DNA from: Halomarinibacterium sp041392205
GTDB taxonomy: Bacteria > Bacteroidota > Bacteroidia > Flavobacteriales > Flavobacteriaceae
DNA: 64,000 nt
Direction: 5' to 3'
NCBI GenBank assembly: GCA_041392205.1
Contig: JAWKMO010000003.1
Location: forward strand, 62,001-126,000
The position numbers were made by a program, and so were the translations under genes. This document shows positions 8,868 through 17,604 of the stretch, in pieces. The notes under the pieces are model-generated. The model made no database searches. It was not told the origin of the DNA and saw only the letters and a program-made list of their open reading frames with translations. Every line of letters begins with the position of its first letter. Position 1 is the first letter of the stretch.

Positions 8868-9885
8868 CAACGTGTTTTCGTAATTTTTTTCTTCGTTCAA
8901 AAGCATTTACCCGTTGCTGCACCTTATCTTCCACAAAATCAATAATCTTTTCTTGAATACGGGTTTTGTACACTCGGTTCATATAGGTAATTCCACCGGG
9001 CGACATGACGTTTACTTCCACCAAAATGCCATTAATAACATCAATCCCTACAAAATAAAGTCCGTCCTTAACCAGTTTGGGTCCTATTCTACGGCATAAT
9101 TCTTTTTCCTGTGCTGTTAATGTGTGTTTTTCTACATGTCCGCCGGCGCTCACATTAGAACGGTGGTCCTCTTCTCCGGGAACACGACGCATAGCACCAA
9201 TGGGTTTTCCGTTCAATAATAAAATGCGAACATCGCCTTGATCTGCCCCTTCTATATAATCCTGAAGAATCACATAATTAGTGGTACCGTCCTTGTTATC
9301 AATATAAAAGTCTAACAAGGAGTTGATACTTTTCATCGCGCTTTTCTCGAGTAAAATTACCCCGGAACCCCCATAGCCGTTTAAGGGTTTTAAAATCATT
9401 TTGTCGGGCCCCTCCTTAATGATTTTCTTTAAATAGTCCTTGTTTTTGGTAACGTGCGTCTTAGGGATAATGGCATTATCTTCATTTTCAAAAACAGCGG
9501 TGTACAATTTATTATTGGCTCTGCGAATTCCATCCAGATCGTTCATGATAAATACATCGTCCTTTACACTATCCAAGAAGTTAAGCATAATCATATCTAA
9601 GGGCGGATTGCTTCGCAGAATAATCACATCAAATCCTGCCAGGGGAAGCATTTCATCATAAAACTCGGTTTTGGCGTGGAAGGATTTTAACGAATTGGGT
9701 ATTTTATCCTTACGGGTAACACAACGGCAAAAAGCAAACGCCACGCTATCGCGAATGGTTAAATTGGCAGGGGTGGTAATGGCAAGCCCGTGCCCTCTTT
9801 TTACAAACTCGTGGATCATGGCAAGGGTAGAATCATCTTCAGGATTCATTTCCTTCCATGGGTACATGATAAAGCAAACATTCAT
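8857..9885 (-). CDS. GshB-like ATP-grasp ligase (glutathione synthase family)
   Basis: A 342-residue ATP-grasp enzyme of the prokaryotic glutathione synthetase family, which joins a carboxylate to an amine using ATP. N-terminal pre-ATP-grasp domain is seen in MNVCFIMYPWKEMNPEDDSTLAM. The nucleotide-binding lysine and glycine loop are in MILKPLNGYGGSGV. ATP-grasp C-domain features are DVRILLLNGKPIGAMRR, RSNVSAGG and the metal-binding LVEVNVMSPGG. No gamma-glutamylcysteine ligase is nearby, and this genome makes bacillithiol through BshA. So the product is more likely another dipeptide or amide than glutathione. It is the first gene of the cassette with the amidohydrolase and the QEGLA protein. 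Confidence 0.85.
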   Translation of the reverse strand: MNVCFIMYPWKEMNPEDDSTLAMIHEFVKRGHGLAITTPANLTIRDSVAFAFCRCVTRKDKIPNSLKSFHAKTEFYDEMLPLAGFDVIILRSNPPLDMIMLNFLDSVKDDVFIMNDLDGIRRANNKLYTAVFENEDNAIIPKTHVTKNKDYLKKIIKEGPDKMILKPLNGYGGSGVILLEKSAMKSINSLLDFYIDNKDGTTNYVILQDYIEGADQGDVRILLLNGKPIGAMRRVPGEEDHRSNVSAGGHVEKHTLTAQEKELCRRIGPKLVKDGLYFVGIDVINGILVEVNVMSPGGITYMNRVYKTRIQEKIIDFVEDKVQQRVNAFERRKKLRKHVDDA

Positions 9886-9988
9886 GGGTTGGTTTTTTAA
9901 GAAAATTAAATATAGTAATTCTCTTGAAATATCATTCCTGAAAATTACTTTGAATTATGTTAACCAAATGTTAGTATGAGCCATTAGG

Positions 9989-10019
9989 TTGTGACAGCCA
10001 ATCCTAATTGGTAACTTTG
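9989..10019 (+). promoter_or_regulatory. Bacteroidota-type promoter of mscS
   Basis: TTG (9989-9991), a 20-base spacer and TAACTTTG (10012-10019) match the -33 and TAnnTTTG -7 elements with ideal spacing. The mscS ATG is 25 bases downstream. Confidence 0.6.
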
Positions 10020-10043
10020 AAGGAATTCAATAAATAAATAACT

Positions 10044-10859
10044 ATGGAAATGAGCGAAAAAGTACTTACATGGGCAAAAGAGGCCTTCTTTGAATATGCC
10101 CCAAAATTAGTGGCAGCAATCTTGTTACTCGTTATCGGTTTATGGGTCATCAAGTTTTTAATGCGCACCATGCGAAAAGCATTAGCCAAAAGGGAAATGG
10201 ATCTTTCCCTTCAAAAATTTCTAACAAGCCTAACCAATTGGGTACTTAAGATTATGCTATTTATAGCAGTCCTTAGCCAAATAGGGATAGAATCCACCTC
10301 TTTTGTGGCTGTGTTAGGTGCTGCTGGATTAGCTGTTGGTTTGGCTTTACAAGGTTCCTTATCCAATTTTGCAGGGGGTGTTTTAATTATGTTATTCCGC
10401 CCTTTTAAAGTAGGTGACGTGATACAAGCTCAAGGGGAATTAGGAACTGTGAAGGAAATTGAGATTTTTACCACAAAACTACTTACCCCTCAAAATAGAC
10501 TGGTTATTATCCCCAACGGATCATTGTCTAACGGAAATATAACCAATTATACCGCCGAAGGGTTTCAGAAAATCTTTTTAACTATTGGGGTAGGATATGA
10601 TTCTGATATTGCAAAAACAAAAGAAGTATTACTCAACGCCATCCTAAAACACGAACACGTTATGGAAGATCCCGCTCCGGTGGTGGAACTCGTGAATCTC
10701 AATAATAGTTCTATCGACTTTACGGTACGTTGTGCAGTGACGAATGACTATTTTTGGCCCACTCAGTTCTCACTACTTCCCACTATAAAGGTAGATTTGG
10801 ATGCTGCTGGAATTGAAATTCCTTATCCGCATCAAGTGGAAATACAAAAACATGCTTAA
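10044..10859 (+). CDS. mscS: small-conductance mechanosensitive channel MscS
   Basis: A 271-residue inner-membrane channel that opens under membrane tension to release solutes during hypo-osmotic shock. Three transmembrane helices are visible; the pore helix has the glycine/alanine-rich pattern VLGAAGLAVGLALQGSLSNFAGG. The conserved beta-domain follows (FKVGDVIQAQGELGTVKEIEIFTTKL, NRLVIIPNGSLSNGNITNYT). It ends in the usual alpha/beta domain with IPYPHQ. The length matches E. coli MscS (286). It stands alone behind its own promoter and is convergent with the symporter gene. ATG 10044 or ATG 10050 could be used. Confidence 0.95.
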   Translation: MEMSEKVLTWAKEAFFEYAPKLVAAILLLVIGLWVIKFLMRTMRKALAKREMDLSLQKFLTSLTNWVLKIMLFIAVLSQIGIESTSFVAVLGAAGLAVGLALQGSLSNFAGGVLIMLFRPFKVGDVIQAQGELGTVKEIEIFTTKLLTPQNRLVIIPNGSLSNGNITNYTAEGFQKIFLTIGVGYDSDIAKTKEVLLNAILKHEHVMEDPAPVVELVNLNNSSIDFTVRCAVTNDYFWPTQFSLLPTIKVDLDAAGIEIPYPHQVEIQKHA

Positions 10860-10908
10860 AGAGAATAAAACATGTAAAAAGCACCGTTGAACTTGTGAAG
10901 CCCCCTAT

Positions 10909-12210
10909 TTAATGCTCATAATTATCATCCCAATTCTTTACATGGGGCGCTCCTAATTTCCCTTGACTTTTTGCCACCATCATACTTACAGCCGCATCGC
11001 CCGTTACATTCACTACCGTGCGGCACATATCCAAGGGCCTATCCACAGCAAAGATTAAGGCCAATCCCGCTTCGGGAATACCGGCTTGCGCCAATACAAT
11101 TACTAACATCACCATCCCTGCTCCGGGAACCGCCGCAGAGCCTATAGATGCCAATGTCGCCGTGGCAATGATGCCTAATTGGGTGCCAAAGGATAGGTCC
11201 ATACCAAAGGCTTGCGCAATAAAAACGGCTGCCACCGCTTGATACAAACTGGTTCCGTCCATATTAATAGTGGCTCCAATAGGCAAAACAAAACTGGTCA
11301 CTTCTTTTTTTACCCCTAGGTGTTCTTCTACTCGTTCCATGGTAACGGGCAAGGTTGCCGCACTGCTGCTGGTGGAAAAAGCAAGGAGTTGCGCCGGAGC
11401 CATTCCATTAAGGAAGAACTTGGGTGTTTTTTTGGTAAAAACCCATACTAACAGCAAATAGACCCCAATCATTAAAAGTAAACCAATCAACACACTCAAT
11501 GCGTACATGCCTAAGGCCGCAAAGAGATCGGCACTGGGAGCCTCTACCACTAAGGCTGCTAACAAGGCAAAAACACCATAAGGTGCGGCTAGCATAATGA
11601 GATCAATCATTTTAAGAATCACTTCATTAAATCCATCAAAGAAATCTTTTACGGGTTTAGCCGTTTTTTCAGGGATTAGGATGAGTCCTATTCCGAAGAA
11701 AATAGCAAAGAAAATTACTTGAAGCATATTTTTATTATTGGCAGAAGCTCCAATAATATTATCGGGAACGATATCTACCAACGCTTGTAAGGGTCCTGCT
11801 TCTTTTTGCTGAGCTGCTTGTTCTTGCCGCATCGCTGCTTCGCCTCCATAAGCTGCTACCAGTTCGGTACGAGTACTTTCTGAAATAGAGGTCCCCGGTT
11901 TAATTATATTAACAATCATTAACCCAATAGATACTGCCAAAACCGTAGTGATGACATAGGTTAAAATGGTGCGTAATCCCATTTTTGACAAACTGGATAT
12001 ATCCTTTAAATCGGATACTCCTTTTATAAGAGAGGCCAAAATAAGGGGAACGGCTATCAATTTTAAGGCGTTTATAAAAATGGTTCCAAAAGGTTTTATC
12101 CATTTACTTATAAAATCGGCTCCCCATGTAAAGTTATTTAGAATAAGCGCAACCATAACCCCTAACGCCATTCCTAGTAGAATTTGCCAGTGTAATGCTA
12201 GTTTCTTCAT
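10909..12210 (-). CDS. dicarboxylate/amino acid:cation symporter (DAACS family)
   Basis: A 433-residue inner-membrane transporter of the glutamate/dicarboxylate:Na+ or H+ symporter family (GltP/DctA, SDF). About eight hydrophobic helices are present. The first re-entrant loop carries the serine-rich motif AFSTSSSAATLPVT, followed by the TM7 motif GATINMDGTSLYQ. The TM8 motif DRPLDMCRTVVNVTGDAA contains the substrate-binding Asp and Arg/Thr positions. The Arg in DMCRT suggests an acidic amino acid or dicarboxylate substrate by family rule. It follows aroC by nine bases on the same strand, so the two may be cotranscribed, but no functional link is evident. Confidence 0.93.
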   Translation of the reverse strand: MKKLALHWQILLGMALGVMVALILNNFTWGADFISKWIKPFGTIFINALKLIAVPLILASLIKGVSDLKDISSLSKMGLRTILTYVITTVLAVSIGLMIVNIIKPGTSISESTRTELVAAYGGEAAMRQEQAAQQKEAGPLQALVDIVPDNIIGASANNKNMLQVIFFAIFFGIGLILIPEKTAKPVKDFFDGFNEVILKMIDLIMLAAPYGVFALLAALVVEAPSADLFAALGMYALSVLIGLLLMIGVYLLLVWVFTKKTPKFFLNGMAPAQLLAFSTSSSAATLPVTMERVEEHLGVKKEVTSFVLPIGATINMDGTSLYQAVAAVFIAQAFGMDLSFGTQLGIIATATLASIGSAAVPGAGMVMLVIVLAQAGIPEAGLALIFAVDRPLDMCRTVVNVTGDAAVSMMVAKSQGKLGAPHVKNWDDNYEH

Positions 12211-12219
12211 ATATAGATT

Positions 12220-13284
12220 TTAAATTTTTGAAAGTTTATTCAGTAAGTAAAAGTCGGCTAACACCAAAGCAGCCATAGCTTCTACAATAGGAACCGCTCT
12301 GGGAACCACACAGGGATCGTGGCGTCCTTTCCCTTGCATCGTTACGGTATTGCCTTTTGAATCAATAGTTTCCTGTTCCTGCATTAAAGTGGCTACGGGT
12401 TTAAAGGCAACGGTAAAGTAAATAGGGGCTCCGTTACTAATTCCTCCTTGTACTCCCCCACTGTGGTTTGTTATAGTGCTTCCATCGTTGTTAAAAAGAT
12501 CGTTATGTTCACTTCCTTTTAATTGAGTGCCCGCAAAACCACTCCCAATTTCAAAACCCTTTACGGCGTTAATGGAAAGCATGGCTTTTCCTAACTGTGC
12601 GTGCAACTTATCAAATACGGGTTCTCCCAGCCCCACTGGAACGTTTTCAATAACACAGGTAATCCTGCCTCCCACAGTATCGCCTTCTTTACGAACCTGT
12701 TTGATATACGCTTCCATTTGTTTCGCCAATGTTGCATCTGGACAACGCACGGGATTATTTTCAATTTCCGAAAAATCTAAATGTGGGTAATCGCCAGTTA
12801 ACTGAAGGGTACCCACCCCCGATACATAGGCGGTAATTTTTAGGTCTTTAAGTAATTGTTTCGCAATTGCTCCCGCAGCCACCCTACAAGCAGTCTCTCT
12901 CGCCGAAGACCTACCGCCTCCTCTATAATCGCGAATTCCATACTTCTTATCGTAGGTATAATCGGCATGGGAGGGACGATATAAATCTTGAATGTGAGCG
13001 TAATCTTGTGATTTCTGATTGGTGTTTTCAATGATAAAACCAATAGGAGTTCCAGTGGTTTTTCCTTCAAATAGCCCCGAAAGAAATGTTACAGTATCTT
13101 CTTCCTTACGTTGCGTAACTATAGCAGACTGCCCTGGTTTACGGCGTTGCATTTCAGCTTCAATAGCATGAAAATCTAACACAAGTCCCGCTGGGCATCC
13201 CTCAATAATTCCTCCCAGTGCTTCCCCATGGGATTCGCCAAAAGTAGTAAGTTTAAAAACCGTTCCGAAAGAATTTCCAGCCAT
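12220..13284 (-). CDS. aroC: chorismate synthase
   Basis: This enzyme makes chorismate from 5-enolpyruvylshikimate-3-phosphate, the last shared step of aromatic amino acid, folate and menaquinone synthesis, with reduced FMN as cofactor. All three family signatures are present: FGESHGEALGGIIEGCPAG at the N-terminus, YRGGGRSSARETACRVAAGA in the middle, and GRHDPCVVPRAVPIVEAMAA near the C-terminus. The 354-residue length is normal. ATG 13284 gives the typical start AGNSFGTVFKLTTFGESHG. The gene lies away from other aro genes. Confidence 0.98.
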   Translation of the reverse strand: MAGNSFGTVFKLTTFGESHGEALGGIIEGCPAGLVLDFHAIEAEMQRRKPGQSAIVTQRKEEDTVTFLSGLFEGKTTGTPIGFIIENTNQKSQDYAHIQDLYRPSHADYTYDKKYGIRDYRGGGRSSARETACRVAAGAIAKQLLKDLKITAYVSGVGTLQLTGDYPHLDFSEIENNPVRCPDATLAKQMEAYIKQVRKEGDTVGGRITCVIENVPVGLGEPVFDKLHAQLGKAMLSINAVKGFEIGSGFAGTQLKGSEHNDLFNNDGSTITNHSGGVQGGISNGAPIYFTVAFKPVATLMQEQETIDSKGNTVTMQGKGRHDPCVVPRAVPIVEAMAALVLADFYLLNKLSKI

Positions 13285-13457
13285 TTAGAAATTGCATTTT
13301 ACATAATCCCGTAAATATACAGAAAGTGAAAAGAATCTCTTTGGTAATATTCTTGAAACATGAGCATTTGTTTCATAATCATTTTATAATTAATGCGTAA
13401 TAATACCGTAATATAAAGTTTCCTTTCATTTAAGTTATTTGCAATTAAATTACCTAC

Positions 13458-14285
13458 TTGAAACGAAAACTTGACATAGTTGTCTTATCTGATATCCATT
13501 TGGGTACTTATGGTTGTCACGCCAAAGAAGTACTCCATTATCTCAACTCCGTAAAAACCAAAAAGTTAATCCTTAACGGCGATATTTTCGATATCTGGCA
13601 ATTTCGAAAACGATACTTTCCCAAAGCCCATTTAATGGTGATTAAGAAAATCTTTTCATTGGCCGCAAAAGGGACAAAAGTCTATTATATTACAGGAAAT
13701 CATGACGAAAAGCTACGCCGCTTTGGAAATACCAAAATGGGGAATATTTATATTTTGGATAAACTAGTCCTTAACTTGGATGGAAAAAAAGCGTGGTTTT
13801 TTCACGGCGACGTTTTTGATGCCTCCATCCAACATACCAAATGGATTGCTAAAATGGGAGGTTGGGGCTATGATCTATTAATTTTACTGAATAGACTTAT
13901 TAACCTAGTATTGGTAAAGCTGGGGAAAGAAAAGTATTCGCTATCTAAGAAAATCAAAAACAGTGTAAAGGGGGCTGTGAAATTCATTTCTAATTTTGAG
14001 GAAACAGCTACCGAACTTGCTATTGAAAATGGGTTTGATTATGTAGTTTGCGGACACATACACCAACCCATCATAAAAGAGGTCATTACTAAAAAGGGAA
14101 AAACCACTTATTTAAATAGTGGCGATTGGATTGAAAATCTAACCGCTCTTGAATATACTAATGAACAATGGAAATTACATGCCTACCATCCCGAAAAAAC
14201 GCCTCATTTTTTAGATGAGCCTGAAGTTGAAGAATTTAATGCAATACCAAATATGCTTTCTGCTTTTAGTTCAGGGAAAATCTAA
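13458..14285 (+). CDS. LpxH-like UDP-2,3-diacylglucosamine diphosphatase family metallophosphoesterase
   Basis: A 275-residue calcineurin-like phosphoesterase. The metal-binding motifs are in order: SDIHLG, GDIFDIW, TGNHDEKLRR, HGDVFDAS and CGHIHQP. The layout and the FD-W element after the second motif place it with LpxH/YbbF-type UDP-2,3-diacylglucosamine hydrolases, which act in lipid A synthesis. Flavobacteria often have several paralogues, so the exact substrate is inferred. The start codon is TTG (13458); no ATG occurs before the first motif, and the sequence KRKLDIVVLSDIH directly follows, so the TTG start is credible. A terminator follows at 14374. Confidence 0.8.
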   Translation: MKRKLDIVVLSDIHLGTYGCHAKEVLHYLNSVKTKKLILNGDIFDIWQFRKRYFPKAHLMVIKKIFSLAAKGTKVYYITGNHDEKLRRFGNTKMGNIYILDKLVLNLDGKKAWFFHGDVFDASIQHTKWIAKMGGWGYDLLILLNRLINLVLVKLGKEKYSLSKKIKNSVKGAVKFISNFEETATELAIENGFDYVVCGHIHQPIIKEVITKKGKTTYLNSGDWIENLTALEYTNEQWKLHAYHPEKTPHFLDEPEVEEFNAIPNMLSAFSSGKI

Positions 14286-14373
14286 GCTTACTTCTTTGTT
14301 TCTTTCTTTTGTGTTTTAGCAGATTTTACAATTTATATCATCTCATCCCTTTAGAACAGAACGAATCAAAATA

Positions 14374-14401
14374 AAAACCCCTCCAGTATAGGAGGGGTTT
14401 T
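14374..14401. terminator. bidirectional terminator between LpxH-like gene and the HYR gene
   Basis: A perfect 11-bp stem AAAACCCCTCC / GGAGGGGTTTT (14374-14384 with 14391-14401) has a 6-base loop. T-runs on both strands suit the two convergent genes. Confidence 0.85.
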
Positions 14402-14421
14402 CTATTATTTATAATGAACGA

Positions 14422-14685
14422 TTATTTTCTAATTAATCGTTTCACTGTTTGTGCATCTTCACTTTGGATTTGTACCATGTACACTCCCGAAGCTAAACTA
14501 GAAACATTAAAGGTTCTTTCGGTAGCCATTCCACGAAGGTCTATTTGCTGTACCAATCTTCCATTGGCATCGTAAATAAGCGCTTTCTCTAACGCAATGT
14601 TAGAGGTGTTGAAAGGGTTACCCAACTGTTTTGCTGCTAGGATACATAGCAATGGCATTGTCCAATGCGATATCGTCCTTACCAA
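14422..14685 (-). CDS. fragment: T9SS type A C-terminal sorting domain
   Basis: The end of the broken gene. True coding in the other frame gives TVESLLGKDDIALDNAIAMYP, then a frame change near 14.62 kb leads to NPFNTSNIALEKALIYDANG, RLVQQIDLRG, TFNVSSLASGVYMVQI and the basic end VKRLIRK. This is the T9SS type A sorting domain that directs export through the outer membrane and cell-surface attachment. The sorting-domain half shows no stop and ends cleanly. Confidence 0.65.
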   Translation of the reverse strand: MVRTISHWTMPLLCILAAKQLGNPFNTSNIALEKALIYDANGRLVQQIDLRGMATERTFNVSSLASGVYMVQIQSEDAQTVKRLIRK

Positions 14686-14903
14686 GAAGGCTCTCTACAG
14701 TAAGTACGAACGTACAACAACCTTCATTACCGTACTATCGGTAGCACAGGATAGAAATGGTATACACACCATCTGGCAACAGGGTACTCCGCCGCTGGAC
14801 TTTGTGAGAACACCGTTACAGGGTCGGTACAGTTGTCCAGCCGTAATACCTCCTAACGCCCAGTAGTTTCGCAGCTCATAGAACAAGTTAAGGGGTCCTG
14901 GAT

Positions 14904-15092
14904 CTACCGTTTGGTCTGCTGACAGCCATCGATCATTGGACCCATAGCATCTACGACCGTTAAGGTAGCCGTACAAGAGGCCAAGTTACCATCCGCATCG
15001 CTAGCAAATACCGTTACGGTGATAGGAGTTCCTATATCGTCGCAGGTTACATCGGTTACATCTACTGCTGGTGATCGTAATACCACAAGCAT
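14904..15092 (-). CDS. fragment: HYR domain
   Basis: The piece reads DVTDVTCDDIGTPITVTVFASDADGNLASCTATLTVVDAMGPMI, a complete HYR repeat end with a linker to the next repeat. It is broken near 14.92 kb. The first ten residues are probably out of frame. Confidence 0.45.
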   Translation of the reverse strand: MLVVLRSPAVDVTDVTCDDIGTPITVTVFASDADGNLASCTATLTVVDAMGPMIDGCQQTKR

Positions 15093-15159
15093 CGAAAGAG
15101 TTGGCTAGGTCAATGAACAAAGTCTGGCGTTACTTCAGCCATACCGTTCTCATCCAATT

Positions 15160-15486
15160 CTACTGTGGCATCCATACATACCAAAATATGGATCGGTAGT
15201 GTCGCATCACATTTACCGTAGCGGTACAAGTAGAGCTGTTTCCACTGTCGTCGGTTACGGTAATCTCCACTTGGTTTAATCCTAACTGAGAACAGTCGAA
15301 AGTAATTTCGGTAGCAGCAGCCTCTCCTATTTCATAGTTAAGGGTCTCCGTTGAACACTCTTGGACTAAACGTGACCCGTCAAAAGGAACGTTGGAAGCG
15401 GCTCCTAAGGAAAGTGGCAACGTCTGCATTGGAATAGTTCTGGTTGGTACCATCGCCATTGGTATAGTAATGTGCGTGGGTAGCAT
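15160..15486 (-). CDS. fragment: HYR domain
   Basis: The true-frame part begins at LSLGAASNVPFDGSRLVQECSTETLNYEIGEAAATEITFDCSQLG and ends in the HYR hallmark VEITVTDDSGNSSTCTATVNV. The leading residues (MLPTHITIPMAM) are a shadow. An indel near 15.21 kb follows. Confidence 0.45.
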   Translation of the reverse strand: MLPTHITIPMAMVPTRTIPMQTLPLSLGAASNVPFDGSRLVQECSTETLNYEIGEAAATEITFDCSQLGLNQVEITVTDDSGNSSTCTATVNVMRHYRSIFWYVWMPQ

Positions 15487-15667
15487 CTAATACCAACGCC
15501 ATACCATAGGTAGTCCCCGCAGTAAGGGTTACAGGAACATCAAGCACCGCATTGGATGGAGTGTCTACTACCCCCGATGCAGTTCCCGAACCGGTGGCAG
15601 AGAGCGTCCAAGCTCCTGCGTTACCTTCGTTGCCTACATAGGTTCCTACTAAGGAATACACTTCCAT
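15380..15667 (-). CDS. fragment: second copy of the unnamed module
   Basis: The piece repeats the module of the 16.6-17.4 kb piece with changes: MEVYSLVGTYVGNEGNAGAWTLSATGSGT, AGTTYGMALVLDATHAHYY and NYSNADVATFL. The match covers about 80 residues at roughly half identity by eye. The final residues (RSRFQRSF) are out of frame; SLGAASNVPFDGS follows in the adjoining frame. Confidence 0.5.
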   Translation of the reverse strand: MEVYSLVGTYVGNEGNAGAWTLSATGSGTASGVVDTPSNAVLDVPVTLTAGTTYGMALVLDATHAHYYTNGDGTNQNYSNADVATFLRSRFQRSF

Positions 15668-16301
15668 AGTAAAGGCACCAGACCGCTGTATTGATGTCGA
15701 TATCGATAATTGATATCCTCTGGACCTACTGTTACATCAAAATACACAAAGTACCTCCTGGAGCACCATTATTACCTGTAGCAAAACAGCGTGGTGATAG
15801 AGCCTGGTACCGGAGCACCCCCACCGGTGGTTACGGTATAACCACAGGCTTCGTCCACACTTAATAATAAATCATTTAAATCAACAGTTACTTCACCTGT
15901 GGTGCCGTCTAAGATAGCCTCGTATGGAGCTGCAGTAACATCGTGAGTATAGCTTAATCCCAGCTGTTCAATACTCCATCATCAAGTGCAGGGAAAGCAT
16001 CGGTTACCGTGATGGTCCAAGTTCTGCAAAGTACTCTCACCATCAAAGGCAGAAAGGGTTGTTAGAGTAAAGGTACCGCTAATGGAAGGAACTCCTCCTC
16101 CACACTCATCCTCTATAGGAAGGGTTGCCCCATCAATCCATAGTAACGACAATTATATTCTGTCCAGGACATCCATCTACCGTTGCGGAGCTCCCGGTCG
16201 ATTCACAATGGTAACGGTAGTACCGTTGGGAGATTCTATAGAAACAACAATGTCCCCTACCCAAGTATGGGAGATGTCTAAATCTACATCAAGATCCGTG
16301 A

Positions 16302-16526
16302 TTACAAAATCATCGTCACATCGATAGTGCTGGTAATCGTCGTTGGCGCAGCTCCAAAAGGAAGTCCTGGGCTATCCGAAACACTGTCTGTAACAGGAGC
16401 AGGCTCACCAATACAAGCAATTACAGGAGCAATGTTGTCTTCCACGGTGACTACCGCAGTACAGGTAGAAACATTTCCAGCAGCATCCGTAGCAATCACG
16501 GTTACGTTATTTGGTCCCACATTCAT
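16302..16526 (-). CDS. fragment: HYR domain and start of a P-domain
   Basis: The piece reads MNVGPNNVTVIATDAAGNVSTCTAVVTVEDNIAPVIAC, a HYR repeat end with its usual linker. It leads into GAAPTTITSTIDVT. After an indel near 16.32 kb the next frame gives DDFVITDLDVDLDISHTWVGDIVVSIESPNGTTVTIVNRPG, a clear proprotein-convertase P-domain start. It is part of the same broken gene. Confidence 0.5.
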   Translation of the reverse strand: MNVGPNNVTVIATDAAGNVSTCTAVVTVEDNIAPVIACIGEPAPVTDSVSDSPGLPFGAAPTTITSTIDVTMIL

Positions 16527-16584
16527 ACAGCCAAAGTCTAAACTAGGTACCGGTGGTGCGGGGCTTCCATAAATAACAGAGCCA

Positions 16585-17430
16585 TTAAATGATACGTAAG
16601 GTGAAAGGAGCTGAAGAGAAAGGTGTATTCTGTGCCGAACCTAAGGATAAGGTAAGGTCGGCATTAGAGTAACTGGTACTTCCTGGCGCTGGGTTGGTTC
16701 CTGTTCCAGAATACCTGTGATTATGACCTGCATCAAGAACTAAAGCAACACCGTAGGTAGTCCCTGCTAACATTGTTATGGAGCTTCCTAAGGTAGCTAA
16801 AGATGGGTTGTCTTGTCCGGCTCCTGTTCCTGTACCTGTAGCAGTAAGCGTCCAAGCACCGGGAACTTGTTGATTCCCAACAAAGGTACCTACAAGGGTA
16901 TATACATCTAAAGTGAAAGCACCTGCGTCTGGTGTATTAATCTCAAAAGCATTTACCTCAATATCCGAAGCACCTACCGTTACATCAAAGAAAACAGCAC
17001 CTCCATTAATTCCTCCATTATTACTGTTAAATAGGGTTGTTATTGAACCCACTGGGCCACCAATTCCTTGGAATTGTAAAGTAGCGCCTGGACAGTTGTC
17101 GGTTACAGAGGCAACATCTCCAGGGAATACAGTAACGTTACCAGTAGCATCCAATTGTGCGGTAAAGTCTGTACAAGCCACTACTGGAGCTTCTACATCA
17201 TTCACTGTCACATCAAAAGTACAGCTGGAAGTATTGCCATCGCTATCGGTAACGGAAGCCGTTACAGTAGTCGTTCCCACAGGGAAGAAACTTCCTGTAT
17301 CGGGTGAATAAACAATGTCACCAGAGATGTTTCCATCTTCGGTATCAATAGCTACTGCCGCAAAATTCACCACAGCACCACATTGTCCAGCCTCATTATC
17401 AGAAGGAGCTGGTGATAGGACAGAAATCAT
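16585..17430 (-). CDS. fragment: HYR domain and unnamed module of the broken secreted protein
   Basis: This is the longest intact piece (281 codons). It begins inside the protein (MISVLSPAPSDNEAGQCGAVVNF). A HYR domain follows (AVAIDTEDGNISGDIVYSPDTGSFFPVGTTTVTASVTDSDGNTSSCTFDVTV). It then enters a beta-rich module (GSITTLFNSNNGGINGG, FDVTVGASDIEVNAFEINT, TLDVYTLVGTFVGN, GAWTLTATGTG, AGTTYGVALVLDAGHNHRY, SYSNADLTLSLGSA). That module recurs at about 15.4-15.8 kb. The tail TLRII is out of frame; the real continuation PYVSFNGSVIYGSP enters the next piece. Confidence 0.6.
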   Translation of the reverse strand: MISVLSPAPSDNEAGQCGAVVNFAAVAIDTEDGNISGDIVYSPDTGSFFPVGTTTVTASVTDSDGNTSSCTFDVTVNDVEAPVVACTDFTAQLDATGNVTVFPGDVASVTDNCPGATLQFQGIGGPVGSITTLFNSNNGGINGGAVFFDVTVGASDIEVNAFEINTPDAGAFTLDVYTLVGTFVGNQQVPGAWTLTATGTGTGAGQDNPSLATLGSSITMLAGTTYGVALVLDAGHNHRYSGTGTNPAPGSTSYSNADLTLSLGSAQNTPFSSAPFTLRII

Positions 17431-17604
17431 CGTGGGTCACCCACATCGCATATTAAGTTAGCATTAAACCCTGCATCCAGCGGAAATCCAACCACTGAAA
17501 ATAACGTAGGTGTCGTAATACCACAACCAGAACCAACAATCCAAGTATTATTACCTGTGTTAGGGTTTCCACCACAAGTGGCACCTGTATGAACGACTCT
17601 TACT

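Noticed and set aside
14695..14976. Separate 93-codon gene
   Set aside because: The frame translates to sequence without domain character (RRCYGSNDRW, CCQMVCIPFLSC). It is an out-of-frame stretch of the broken HYR gene.
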